From NCBI RefSeq assembly GCF_014648775.1, contig NZ_BMRT01000005.1:186001-250000 (forward strand): DNA of 64,000 nt, in the 5' to 3' direction. Shown here one piece after another: positions 1-7,306 of the stretch. A program made the position numbers and the translations under genes. Every line of letters starts with the position of its first letter. Position 1 is the stretch's first letter. Origin of the DNA: Streptomyces abikoensis. Its GTDB lineage: Bacteria; Actinomycetota; Actinomycetes; Streptomycetales; Streptomycetaceae. Below the pieces are notes generated by a model. That model was given only the letters and a program-made list of their open reading frames with translations, was not told the DNA's origin and searched no databases.

Positions 1-1021
1 CCAGACGCCCCGTGCGCTTCTGCTCCAGGATGTGCGCGCTCCAGCCCGCCGTGCGGGCGCAGGTGAACATCGAGGTGAACATGTGCGCGGGGACCTCGGC
101 GAAGTCCAGGACGATCGCCGCCCAGAACTCGACGTTCGTGGCCAGCACCCGGTCGGGACGGCGGTTGTGGAGCTCCTCCAGGGCCGCCTTCTCCAGGGCC
201 TCGGCGACCTCGAAGCGCGGGGCCGCCAGCTCCTTGGCCGTACGGCGCAGGACGCGGGCGCGGGGGTCCTCGGCGCGGTAGACGCGGTGGCCGAAGCCCA
301 TGAGGCGCTCGCCCTTGTCGAGGGCGTTCTTGACGTAGGCGACGGCGTCGCCGGTGCGCTCGATCTCCTCGATCATGCCGAGGACGCGGGAGGGCGCGCC
401 GCCGTGCAGCGGGCCGGACATGGCGCCGACCGCGCCCGACAGGGCCGCCGCGACGTCCGCGCCCGTGGAGGCGATGACGCGGGCGGTGAAGGTGGAGGCG
501 TTCATGCCGTGCTCGGCGGCGGAGGTCCAGTAGGCGTCGACGGCCTTGACGTGCTTGGGGTCGGGCTCGCCCCGCCAGCGCTTCATGAAGCGCTCGACGA
601 CCGTCTCCGCCTTGTCGATCTCCCGCTGCGGCACCATCGGCAGTCCCTGGCCGCGGGCCGACTGGGCGACGTACGACAGGGCCATCACGGCGGCCCGGGC
701 GAGGTTGTCGCGGGCGGTGGCCTCGTCGATGTCGAGAAGGGGTTTGAGGCCCCAGACGGGCGCGAGCATCGCCAGCGCGGACTGCACGTCGACACGGATG
801 TCACCCGAGTGGACGGGGATGGGGAACGGCTCGGCCGGCGGGAGCCCGGGGTTGAAGGCGCCGTCGACCAGCAGCCCCCAGACGTTGCCGAAGGAGACGT
901 TGCCCACCAAGTCCTCGATGTCGACGCCTCGGTAGCGGAGGGAACCGCCTTCCTTGTCGGGTTCGGCGATCTCCGTTTCGAACGCGACGACTCCTTCGAG
1001 TCCGGGGACGAAGTCGGACAT
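1..1021 (-). CDS. citA: Citrate synthase 2, C-terminus cut by window edge
   Basis: The reading frame runs leftward from an ATG at 1021 and leaves the window after about 340 codons, so the last residues are missing. It reads MSDFVPGLEGVVAFET, a typical start for actinobacterial citrate synthase 2, then FRYRG-like LRYRGVDIEDL, the active-site histidine segments GPLHGGAPSRV and MGFGHRVYRAEDPR, and a family-typical C-terminal stretch. The enzyme condenses acetyl-CoA and oxaloacetate to citrate in the cytoplasm (TCA or methylcitrate cycle). An AGGAG sequence lies about 9 bases before the ATG. It is transcribed divergently from pdxH, an arrangement I recall from S. coelicolor. A methylcitrate synthase role cannot be excluded. 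Confidence 0.93.
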   Translation of the reverse strand, partial: MSDFVPGLEGVVAFETEIAEPDKEGGSLRYRGVDIEDLVGNVSFGNVWGLLVDGAFNPGLPPAEPFPIPVHSGDIRVDVQSALAMLAPVWGLKPLLDIDEATARDNLARAAVMALSYVAQSARGQGLPMVPQREIDKAETVVERFMKRWRGEPDPKHVKAVDAYWTSAAEHGMNASTFTARVIASTGADVAAALSGAVGAMSGPLHGGAPSRVLGMIEEIERTGDAVAYVKNALDKGERLMGFGHRVYRAEDPRARVLRRTAKELAAPRFEVAEALEKAALEELHNRRPDRVLATNVEFWAAIVLDFAEVPAHMFTSMFTCARTAGWSAHILEQKRTGRL

Positions 1022-1524
1022 CAGGCGGCTCCTCATGATGTGTGCGACAAGCGGCTGCCGACCGGCGGGCCGTCCGGGATCTCCGGAGGTCCGGCCATGG
1101 ATCGGAAGAGGTCAATGGGGTTGGGCTTGCGGCTGTTGCTTTCCGGTGAGGGTGGTGCTTCCGGTGGGGGTGCTGCGCTCCGGTAGGAGTGGCCGGCGCG
1201 GTTACGCGGCAGCGTGCGCGGCTCGCGGTCCGTTCCGGTCTACCCGGTCATGCCCCGTGCGGATGTACTTCACCCCGGACATCACCCGGGCTCCGCAGAA
1301 GTACGGTGCCGGGTCCGGGGCCGGACACGATAGCCGGAGCTGACGGGAAGCCACAGCTGTCCACCGGTGATTTTGGGGGGTTCGGGGCTTGCGGGGAAGG
1401 TGATGTCCGGCACACCCAACTTTCCGCTGGTGAAAGGGTTACGGAGCGGGATTCCGGGGCAGGAGAGCCACCCGAACACCCGTCCGCCCGCAACGTCGGC
1501 CACCCCGTGCTGCAAGATGTCCAC
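1022..1524. promoter_or_regulatory. Divergent citA-pdxH intergenic region
   Basis: About 500 bases without a convincing gene separate the two divergent starts. It must hold both promoters, but no clear -35/-10 pair stands out. A short inverted repeat CTTTC-N7-GAAAG occurs at 1420-1436. Open frames crossing it in several phases have poor codon character and look like background. Confidence 0.35.
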
Positions 1525-2265
1525 GTGTCCCACGCCGACGACTACACATCCGACGACGCCGACGACGCCTACGACAGCGACGACGGCCTCGAGTACGGAC
1601 TCGCGTTCGACCTCCAGCACGACTTGGCCGCCATGCGGGCGCACTACCGCTCCACGGGCCTGTCCGAGGCGGAGCTGACGGCCGATCCGTACGAGCAGTT
1701 CGCGCACTGGTTCACCGAGGCCGCCGCGAGCGAGCTCCACGAGCCCAACGCCATGGTCGTCTCCACGGCCGACGCCGCCGGACGGCCCAGCTCCAGGACG
1801 GTGCTGCTCAAGGGGTACGACCGGCGGGGCTTCGTCTTCTACACCAACTACAACTCCCGCAAGGCCAGGGAGATCGCGCAGAACCCGCGCGTCTCCCTGC
1901 TGTTCCCCTGGTACCCGCTGGCCCGGCAGGTCGTCGTCACCGGTACGGCCGAACGGGTGCCCGCCGAGGAGACCGCCGCGTACTTCCGGGCCCGTCCCTA
2001 CGGTTCCCGGATCGGCGCCTGGGCGAGCGAGCAGTCGACCGTGGTCGCCTCCCGCGCCGAACTCGACGCGGCGTACGAGCGAATGGCCGCCCGCCATCCG
2101 GAGGGCGAGCCCGTGCCGGTGCCGCCGCACTGGGGCGGCTTCCGGGTGACGGCGGAGACGGTGGAGTTCTGGCAGGGCCGGGAGAACCGCCTCCACGACA
2201 GACTCCGGTACGTCCGCGACGAGACGGCGAAGACGGGCTGGCAAGTGGAACGCCTCTGCCCGTAG
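1525..2265 (+). CDS. pdxH: Pyridoxamine 5'-phosphate oxidase
   Basis: PdxH oxidises pyridoxamine or pyridoxine 5'-phosphate to pyridoxal 5'-phosphate using FMN and O2, in the salvage branch of vitamin B6 metabolism. The product has the family landmarks in order: NAMVVSTAD, RTVLLKGYD, FYTNYNSRKA (FMN/phosphate contacts), RPYGSRIGAWASEQS, and the C-terminal signature EFWQGRENRLHDRLRY. The frame is open well upstream; GTG at 1525 is chosen because it gives about 246 residues, close to the usual 215-235 plus a short tail, although no strong ribosome site precedes it. ATG at 1633 is a shorter alternative. The chosen N-terminus is unusually acidic (SDDADDAYDSDDG). Confidence 0.9.
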   Translation: MSHADDYTSDDADDAYDSDDGLEYGLAFDLQHDLAAMRAHYRSTGLSEAELTADPYEQFAHWFTEAAASELHEPNAMVVSTADAAGRPSSRTVLLKGYDRRGFVFYTNYNSRKAREIAQNPRVSLLFPWYPLARQVVVTGTAERVPAEETAAYFRARPYGSRIGAWASEQSTVVASRAELDAAYERMAARHPEGEPVPVPPHWGGFRVTAETVEFWQGRENRLHDRLRYVRDETAKTGWQVERLCP

Positions 2266-2310
2266 GGCCACCCGGGCCCCATAGAGCCACCCGGCCCGGG
2301 AACGCAGACG

Positions 2311-2463
2311 GCCCGTGGGCTGCTACCGCCTCCCCGCCTGACGGCGGAACGGCGGTGCCGAGCGGACGACTCGGCGGCCCACGGACCGGGTGACTGCTTG
2401 GGATTGGCCGGCACAGCCGGCGCTGCGTATGAACGCGACGACGGGCGCTAGCCCGCAGTCACC
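2311..2463. ncRNA. Tandem long hairpins, putative structured RNA or terminator
   Basis: Two adjacent structures follow pdxH. The first is closed by CCGTGGGC (2313-2320) pairing with GCCCACGG (2377-2384). The second is closed by GGTGACTGC (2389-2397) pairing with GCAGTCACC (2455-2463), with inner hairpins such as GCCGG-CACAG-CCGGC and GGGC-GCTA-GCCC. A simpler CCGGGCC/GGCCCGG hairpin at 2272-2299 could by itself terminate pdxH. Two roughly 75-base multi-arm units with perfectly paired outer stems are more than a terminator needs. I could not match a known riboswitch class. Strand is unknown: it could be a leader of the PAS gene, a pdxH 3' UTR or a separate small RNA. Confidence 0.4.
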
Positions 2464-2667
2464 TCACGCGTCCGGAAAGAAATCATGTCCCGAACCACCT
2501 CCCTTCTCGTGTGCCCCACAGCCTAGGAACGGCCGCTCGCCCCCGGCAAGCGAATTTCCTTGGGCATCGATTTCGGCGAAGTCGGTGTGGGGTGCGCCGG
2601 GGTCGAGTTGAATGCCGGTCGTGCAGGACTTGCAGGGCACGCGGACACGTCCAGCGGGGGGTATCTC

Positions 2668-4038
2668 GTGACGGCTCCACACCAGCCCGGCCCCACCGGC
2701 CACCGGGCGGCCCCGGAGAGCGAGGACCACGACCTCCTGGCGGCGCTTCTCGACGGCATGGACGCGGCACTGTGCGCGTTCGACGCGGACGGTCACGTCA
2801 CCCACTGGAACCGCGAGGCCGAGCGGATACTCGGCTGGACGCCCGACGAGGCCGTGGGCCGACGGGGCCTGGGCGGCTGGGCCGCCCGCGAGGCGGACGC
2901 CGAGGAGGTCACCGGGCGGCTGCTGGGCGTGATGAAGTCGCCGGGCCGCCAGGTGGACGAGTTCGCGCTGCTCACCAAGGACGGCCGGCGGGTGCTCGTC
3001 CGCGTCCAGTCCTCCACCGTGCCCGGCTCGGACGGCAGACCGGCGGGGGTGTACTGCGCGTTCAGCGAGGTGCACACGCAGATCGACCTCGAACGGTCCG
3101 TCGCCCTGAGCGAGGCGCTGTTCGGCGACGCGTCCTGGGGCGTGGTGCTGGTCGACGCCGACCTGCGCCCCGCCCTGGCCAACGCCCACGCCGCCCGCGC
3201 CCTGCGCACGAGCCGCACCGCCCTGCTGGGCCGCCCCCTGGGCGAACTGCTCGACCAGGGCGTCGAGGAAGTGGAGGGCGCCCTCCAGCACGTCCTGGCC
3301 GCCGGCGCGCCGCCCGCGCCCACGGAGCTGTGGGTGACCGTCCGCGACCACGGCGGCGGCCCCTCGCCCGTCCCGGAGCGGCGCTGCTGGCGCAGCGGTT
3401 TCCTGCGGCTGGCCACCCCGCTGGTCGAGGAACCCGTCCCCCTGGGCGTGGCCTGGCTGTTCCTCGACGTCACCAAGACCCGGCTGGCGGAGCAGGAGAG
3501 CGCCCGGCTGCGCTTCCGGGGCAGCCAGCTGCACCGGGCGGGGCGGGCGGTCGCGGAGTGCGAGGACCCCATGGAGGCCGCGGCCCTCTACATGGACTTC
3601 GCCCTCGCGGGCTTCGCCGACCACGCCCTGATCGACCTGCTGCCCGAGCCCCGGCCCGTCCCGGAGGGCCCGATCCGGCTGATCCGCGCCGCGGCGACGC
3701 CCGCCTGGGCGCCGGGCCAGGGCCCCCTGACCTCACCGGGCGGCCTGCCGGTCCCCTACCTCGACGGTCACCCGGCGCTCCAGGCGGTCGAGCGCTGCGG
3801 CTCGGTACGGGCGGCGGCGGACCGTTCGGAGAACTGGGCCGCCACCCGCAAATGGCCCGACGGCACCCGCCACGCCCTGTCCACGGCCCTGCGCAGCCGG
3901 GGCCGGACGGTGGGCGTCGTCACCTTCCTGCGGGGCGGCTCGCGCCGCGCCTTCGACCGCGCGGACGCGATCTACGCGGAGGACATCGCCTCCCGGGTGG
4001 CGGCGTCGATCGACCTGGCGGTGGTGATGGCGGGCTGA
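2668..4038 (+). CDS. PAS domain sensor protein without a visible output domain
   Basis: About 456 residues. The first 110 form a canonical PAS core (ALCAFDADGHVTHWNREAERILGW, then a PAS_4-like region) and a second PAS-like segment follows near residues 130-250 (SWGVVLVDADLRPALANAHAARAL). The last 150 residues resemble the GAF-like linker found in Streptomyces PAS/SpoIIE phosphatases, but the PP2C phosphatase itself is absent, as are histidine-kinase and GGDEF motifs. The GTG at 2668 is favoured because GGGGGG lies 6 bases upstream; an ATG at 2560 is also in frame but lacks such a site. Probably a cytoplasmic signal-sensing or partner protein; its signal and partner cannot be told from sequence. 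Confidence 0.75.
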   Translation: MTAPHQPGPTGHRAAPESEDHDLLAALLDGMDAALCAFDADGHVTHWNREAERILGWTPDEAVGRRGLGGWAAREADAEEVTGRLLGVMKSPGRQVDEFALLTKDGRRVLVRVQSSTVPGSDGRPAGVYCAFSEVHTQIDLERSVALSEALFGDASWGVVLVDADLRPALANAHAARALRTSRTALLGRPLGELLDQGVEEVEGALQHVLAAGAPPAPTELWVTVRDHGGGPSPVPERRCWRSGFLRLATPLVEEPVPLGVAWLFLDVTKTRLAEQESARLRFRGSQLHRAGRAVAECEDPMEAAALYMDFALAGFADHALIDLLPEPRPVPEGPIRLIRAAATPAWAPGQGPLTSPGGLPVPYLDGHPALQAVERCGSVRAAADRSENWAATRKWPDGTRHALSTALRSRGRTVGVVTFLRGGSRRAFDRADAIYAEDIASRVAASIDLAVVMAG

Positions 4039-4081
4039 AGCCCTCGGTAGCCCCCGTAGCCCCCAGTGGTGCCGGAAGCCC

Positions 4082-4840
4082 TCAGTGGTGCCGGAAGAAG
4101 ATCCGGTCGCCGTACTCCGCCAGCACCCGCCCGTTCCACTCGTGGCCACCGTCCACGTTGCCCGAACGCAGCATCGGCGGGTCGATGCCGCGCGCCGCGA
4201 GCTCCCCGGCCGCCGCGGCCATGACGGCCTGCATCACGGCGCTCGCCACGACCGTCGACGCGGGCCCGAAGGGCGCCGCGATGCCCTCGGAGGTCAGCTC
4301 CGCGTCCCCCACAGTGATCTTGGTGTCGACGACGACGTCGCAGTGGTCCTTCAAGAACGTTCCGGACACATGGCGGGACCGGGTCTCCTCGGCATAGGCC
4401 AGGGAGGTGACGCCGATGACCTTGAGACCGAGGGCGCGGGCGTTCATGGCCATCTCGACGGGCAGCGCATTGCGCCCGGAGAGGGAGATGACGACGAGGA
4501 CGTCGCCCGGCCGCGCGGGGCTGGTGTCCAGGACCGCCCCGGCCAGCCCGTCCACCCGCTCCAGCGCGCTGCCCAGCGTGGCGGGCATGACGTCGATGCC
4601 GACGACGCCCGGCACGGCCAGCAGATTCACCAGGGCGAGCCCGCCCGCGCGGTAGACGACGTCCTGGGCGGGGAGCGAGGAGTGCCCGGCGCCGAAGACG
4701 AAGATCCGGCCGCCGTCCGCCACCGTGCCGGCGATCAAGGCGCCGGCGTCCGCGACGGCGCCCGCCTCCTCGTCGCGCACCCGCCGCAGCAGACCGATCG
4801 CGGCGTCGAAGAACTGCCCGGCCGGCTTACTGTCGCTCAT
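4082..4840 (-). CDS. SIS domain protein (UPF0309-type)
   Basis: 252 residues with the SIS (sugar isomerase) fold: RIFVFGAGHSSLPAQDVVYRAGG near the N-terminus and VLVVISLSGRNALPVEMAMNA in the middle, the Ser/Thr-rich phosphosugar-binding loops. It lacks glutaminase or MurR-type HTH domains and is the length of the UPF0309 family. The ATG at 4840 has an AGGAG about 9 bases upstream. The 3' end carries a 19-base partial tandem repeat covering the stop codon (4065-4097). It sits next to dmdR1, a pairing I recall from S. coelicolor. Substrate unknown; probably an amino-sugar phosphate. Confidence 0.82.
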   Translation of the reverse strand: MSDSKPAGQFFDAAIGLLRRVRDEEAGAVADAGALIAGTVADGGRIFVFGAGHSSLPAQDVVYRAGGLALVNLLAVPGVVGIDVMPATLGSALERVDGLAGAVLDTSPARPGDVLVVISLSGRNALPVEMAMNARALGLKVIGVTSLAYAEETRSRHVSGTFLKDHCDVVVDTKITVGDAELTSEGIAAPFGPASTVVASAVMQAVMAAAAGELAARGIDPPMLRSGNVDGGHEWNGRVLAEYGDRIFFRHH

Positions 4841-5087
4841 CGCTGCGGGACTCCTTGGCTCGACTTGGCTCGACGCTCGCTCGACGCCCGACGACGGAAC
4901 ACGCGTGGCAGGACATATCCCCCCGGTTCGCACCCCGGACGACTGTCGTGGCGCGGATCACGTTGCGTGCTGGACCAGGGCGCTGTCAATACGGACGGGG
5001 CGGGCGGAGGCGTGGGCGGCCCCGTTGTCGGTGCCATGCGTCAGAATTGAGTCCAGGGCCAGCGCACGACTTATCGAGGGGCACGGC

Positions 5088-5780
5088 ATGTCCGGACTGA
5101 TCGACACCACGGAGATGTACCTCCGCACCATTCTCGAGCTGGAAGAGGAAGGTGTGGTCCCCATGCGCGCCCGCATCGCCGAGCGGCTCGATCAGAGCGG
5201 CCCGACGGTCAGCCAGACCGTGGCCCGTATGGAGCGCGACGGACTGGTCACGGTCGCGGGCGACCGGCACCTGGAGCTCACGGAGGAGGGCCGGCAGCTG
5301 GCCACCCGCGTGATGCGCAAGCACCGCCTGGCCGAGTGCCTGCTGGTCGACGTGATCGGCCTGGAGTGGGAGCAGGTGCACGCCGAGGCCTGCCGCTGGG
5401 AGCACGTGATGAGCGAGGCCGTCGAGCGGCGGGTGCTGGAGCTGCTGCGCCACCCCACGGAGTCGCCGTACGGCAACCCGATCCCGGGCCTGGAGGAGCT
5501 GGGCGAGAAGGCCGAGGCCGACCCGTTCCTCAATGACGGCATGGTCAGCCTGATGGATCTGGAGCCGGGCACCGACGGCAAGACCGTCGTCGTGCGCCGC
5601 ATCGGCGAGCCGATCCAGACCGACGCCCAGCTGATGTACACGCTACGCCGCGCCGGGGTGCAGCCGGGTGCGGTGGTCAGTGTGACGGAGTCGCCCGGTG
5701 GAGTGATGGTGGGAAGCAGTGGCGAGGCCGCCGAGCTGGCGGCGGACATCGCCGCGCATGTCTTCGTCGCCAAGCGCTGA
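5088..5780 (+). CDS. dmdR1: Iron-dependent DtxR-family regulator (DmdR1-type)
   Basis: 230 residues: an N-terminal winged helix (MSGLIDTTEMYLRTILELEE; RIAERLDQSGPTVSQTVARM), a dimerisation and metal-binding domain (HRLAECLLVDVIGLEW, EACRWEHVMSEAVE with Cys and His ligands, NPIPGLEELG), and a C-terminal SH3-like domain (residues about 150-230). This is the complete DtxR/IdeR architecture, so with Fe(II) it should repress siderophore and iron-uptake genes. The ATG at 5088 is preceded by GAGGGG at 8 bases. The opposite strand carries long open frames, notably 5192-5773; in S. coelicolor an antiparallel gene called adm has been reported opposite dmdR1. Confidence 0.93.
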   Translation: MSGLIDTTEMYLRTILELEEEGVVPMRARIAERLDQSGPTVSQTVARMERDGLVTVAGDRHLELTEEGRQLATRVMRKHRLAECLLVDVIGLEWEQVHAEACRWEHVMSEAVERRVLELLRHPTESPYGNPIPGLEELGEKAEADPFLNDGMVSLMDLEPGTDGKTVVVRRIGEPIQTDAQLMYTLRRAGVQPGAVVSVTESPGGVMVGSSGEAAELAADIAAHVFVAKR

Positions 5781-6231
5781 CCTGCCTCGACGCCGGAGAC
5801 GGACCGGCCGCGCCGGGTACGTATACCGCCTTACGTAAAGCTGCCGAGCCGCGGCGGAATCGGCGCGCCCGGGGCCGAGCCGTGCCACGCTGGCGCTGAG
5901 TGCCGAAACGCATATGCGCGCGCAGCCGACCGGGGGGAGGGGCTGGGATGAGGCCGGCGGACCGGCGTCGACACGGAACGGGGCCCCAGCGAGAAGGACC
6001 CCGGCGACACGGAAAGCGACACGGAAAAGGGCCCCGGCGCCCTGACGAGCGGCCGGGGCCCCACCTCCCCGTTCTCCCCCACGGCGACCCGGAGCCCCGA
6101 GCTCCCAGGGTGCGCCACGCGGACCTTCTTCCCCGAACGGTCCGCGCCCAGATCGATTCCTCCCCTGGTCGCAGACGGTCAATCCTTCCGCCCGGTCACT
6201 CGAACGAGGGGTGTTGCGCGCGACAACGGTT
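5781..6231. other. Non-coding stretch after dmdR1
   Basis: About 450 bases without a convincing gene. It includes an AT-richer patch with TACGTATA and TTACGTAA at 5817-5837, and purine-rich repeats of GACACGGAA at about 5972-6025. A + strand frame from 5900 gives an Arg/Pro-rich product typical of out-of-frame high-GC DNA and is not called. Confidence 0.4.
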
Positions 6232-6256
6232 CATTCGAATGGAAGTTCCATAGGGT
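6232..6256 (+). promoter_or_regulatory. Overlapping palindromes before a TAGGGT -10-like box
   Basis: CATTCGAATG (6232-6241) is a perfect 10-base palindrome that shares its last bases with TGGAA-G-TTCCA (6240-6250). TAGGGT immediately follows at 6251-6256 and could be a -10 element about 38 bases before the ATG of the hydrolase-fold gene. Palindromes lying between the expected -35 and -10 positions suggest a repressor site. Inference from sequence only. Confidence 0.45.
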
Positions 6257-6293
6257 GGAGCTGCTCGGGGGAGACGAGGGGGTGCCAGGGCTC

Positions 6294-7190
6294 ATGGTGC
6301 GGCGCATCGAGGTGACGGGAAGCGGCGGAGTGCGGCTCGCCGCCTGGGAGTTCGCCGAACCGCCGAAGGCCGGCGGCCGCGGGCGGTACGGCGGCGGGCC
6401 GGTGCCGGGCCCCGGTTCCCGGCCGGGCGGGGTGCTCCTCCTCCACGGCCTCCTGGGCCGCGCCGCGCACTGGGCGCAGACGGCCCGCTGGCTCTCCACG
6501 CGCTACCGCACGATCGCCCTCGACCAGCGCGGCCACGGCCGCAGCGACAAGCCCGTCAGCGGCCCCTACGCCCGGGAGGCATATGTCGCCGACGCGGAGG
6601 CGGCGGTCGAGCAGCTCGGCCTCGCGCCCGTCACCCTGATCGGCCACGCCATGGGCGCCCTCACGGCCTGGCAGCTCGCCGCCCGCCGCCCCGACCTCGT
6701 CCGCGCCCTGGTCATCTGCGACATGCGCGCCTCGGCCCTCGGCGCGGCCACCCAGCGCGAGTGGAGCCAGTGGCTGGGCTCCTGGCCGGTGCCGTTCGCC
6801 ACGCTCGCGGACGTACGGAAGTGGTTCGGCGAGGACGATCCGACGCTGGAGCGGCCCGCCCCCAGCCGGGGGGATTTCTACGCGGAGGTGATGGCGGAGC
6901 GCGCCGACGGCTGGCGGCCGCTGTTCTTCCGCCGTCAGATGCTCCAGGCCCGCGAGGGCTACGCCCATGACGCGCACTGGGAGGAGCTGGCCCTGGTCGA
7001 GTGCCCGACGCTGGTCGTCCGCGGCCTGGACGGCGCGCTGGGGCGGGCGGAGGCCCAGGAGATGGTCCGTGTCCTGCCGCGCGGCCGCTACGCCGAGGTG
7101 CCGGACGCGGGCCATCTGATCCATTACGACCAGCCGGACGGCTGGCGGCGCGTCACCGAGCCCTTCCTGGAGGCGGCGGTTCCGGCGTAG
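6294..7190 (+). CDS. Alpha/beta hydrolase-fold protein with Ala at the nucleophile position
   Basis: About 298 residues with clear fold landmarks: LLLHGLLGRAAHW (oxyanion region), IALDQRGHGRSDKP (strand 4/5 loop), the nucleophile elbow, VVRGLDG (acid region), and PDAGHLIHYDQPDGW (catalytic His region). The elbow reads LIGHAMGALTAWQ, so the expected G-x-Ser-x-G is G-H-Ala-M-G; the codon is GCC. The His and acid regions remain. It may be a non-hydrolytic ligand-binding or lyase-type member, or use another nucleophile. I recall similar GHAMG proteins in other streptomycetes, which would argue against a sequencing error. ATG 6294 follows GAGGGGG; GTG 6282 is an alternative. Confidence 0.8.
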   Translation: MVRRIEVTGSGGVRLAAWEFAEPPKAGGRGRYGGGPVPGPGSRPGGVLLLHGLLGRAAHWAQTARWLSTRYRTIALDQRGHGRSDKPVSGPYAREAYVADAEAAVEQLGLAPVTLIGHAMGALTAWQLAARRPDLVRALVICDMRASALGAATQREWSQWLGSWPVPFATLADVRKWFGEDDPTLERPAPSRGDFYAEVMAERADGWRPLFFRRQMLQAREGYAHDAHWEELALVECPTLVVRGLDGALGRAEAQEMVRVLPRGRYAEVPDAGHLIHYDQPDGWRRVTEPFLEAAVPA

Positions 7191-7214
7191 GGGCAAAGGA
7201 GCCCGCCGATTAAT

Positions 7215-7230
7215 TCAACAGCCGTTGACA
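7215..7230 (+). promoter_or_regulatory. TetR-type operator overlapping a TTGACA -35 box
   Basis: TCAAC-AGCC-GTTGA (7215-7228) is a perfect inverted repeat, and the canonical -35 hexamer TTGACA (7225-7230) begins inside its right arm. It lies 77 bases before the FAD monooxygenase start. The layout is what one expects for a repressor blocking the -35, but no regulator gene is adjacent and the -10 is unclear. Confidence 0.45.
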
Positions 7231-7306
7231 TACCCGCCCGGCCGGGTGTGCACTGGTGGTACGAGCCGAGCCCCGGCCGCGCCGGGGCGATTCGCCGGGA
7301 GGCGTC

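Noticed and set aside
32..1186. A 384-codon open frame on the + strand opposite citrate synthase
   Set aside because: Its translation is Gly/Arg/Val-rich without motifs and mirrors the highly conserved citrate synthase frame; it is a high-GC shadow.
5900..6253. Possible small gene upstream of the nucleophile-less hydrolase
   Set aside because: Arg/Pro/His-rich product with no ribosome site and running over the probable promoter.
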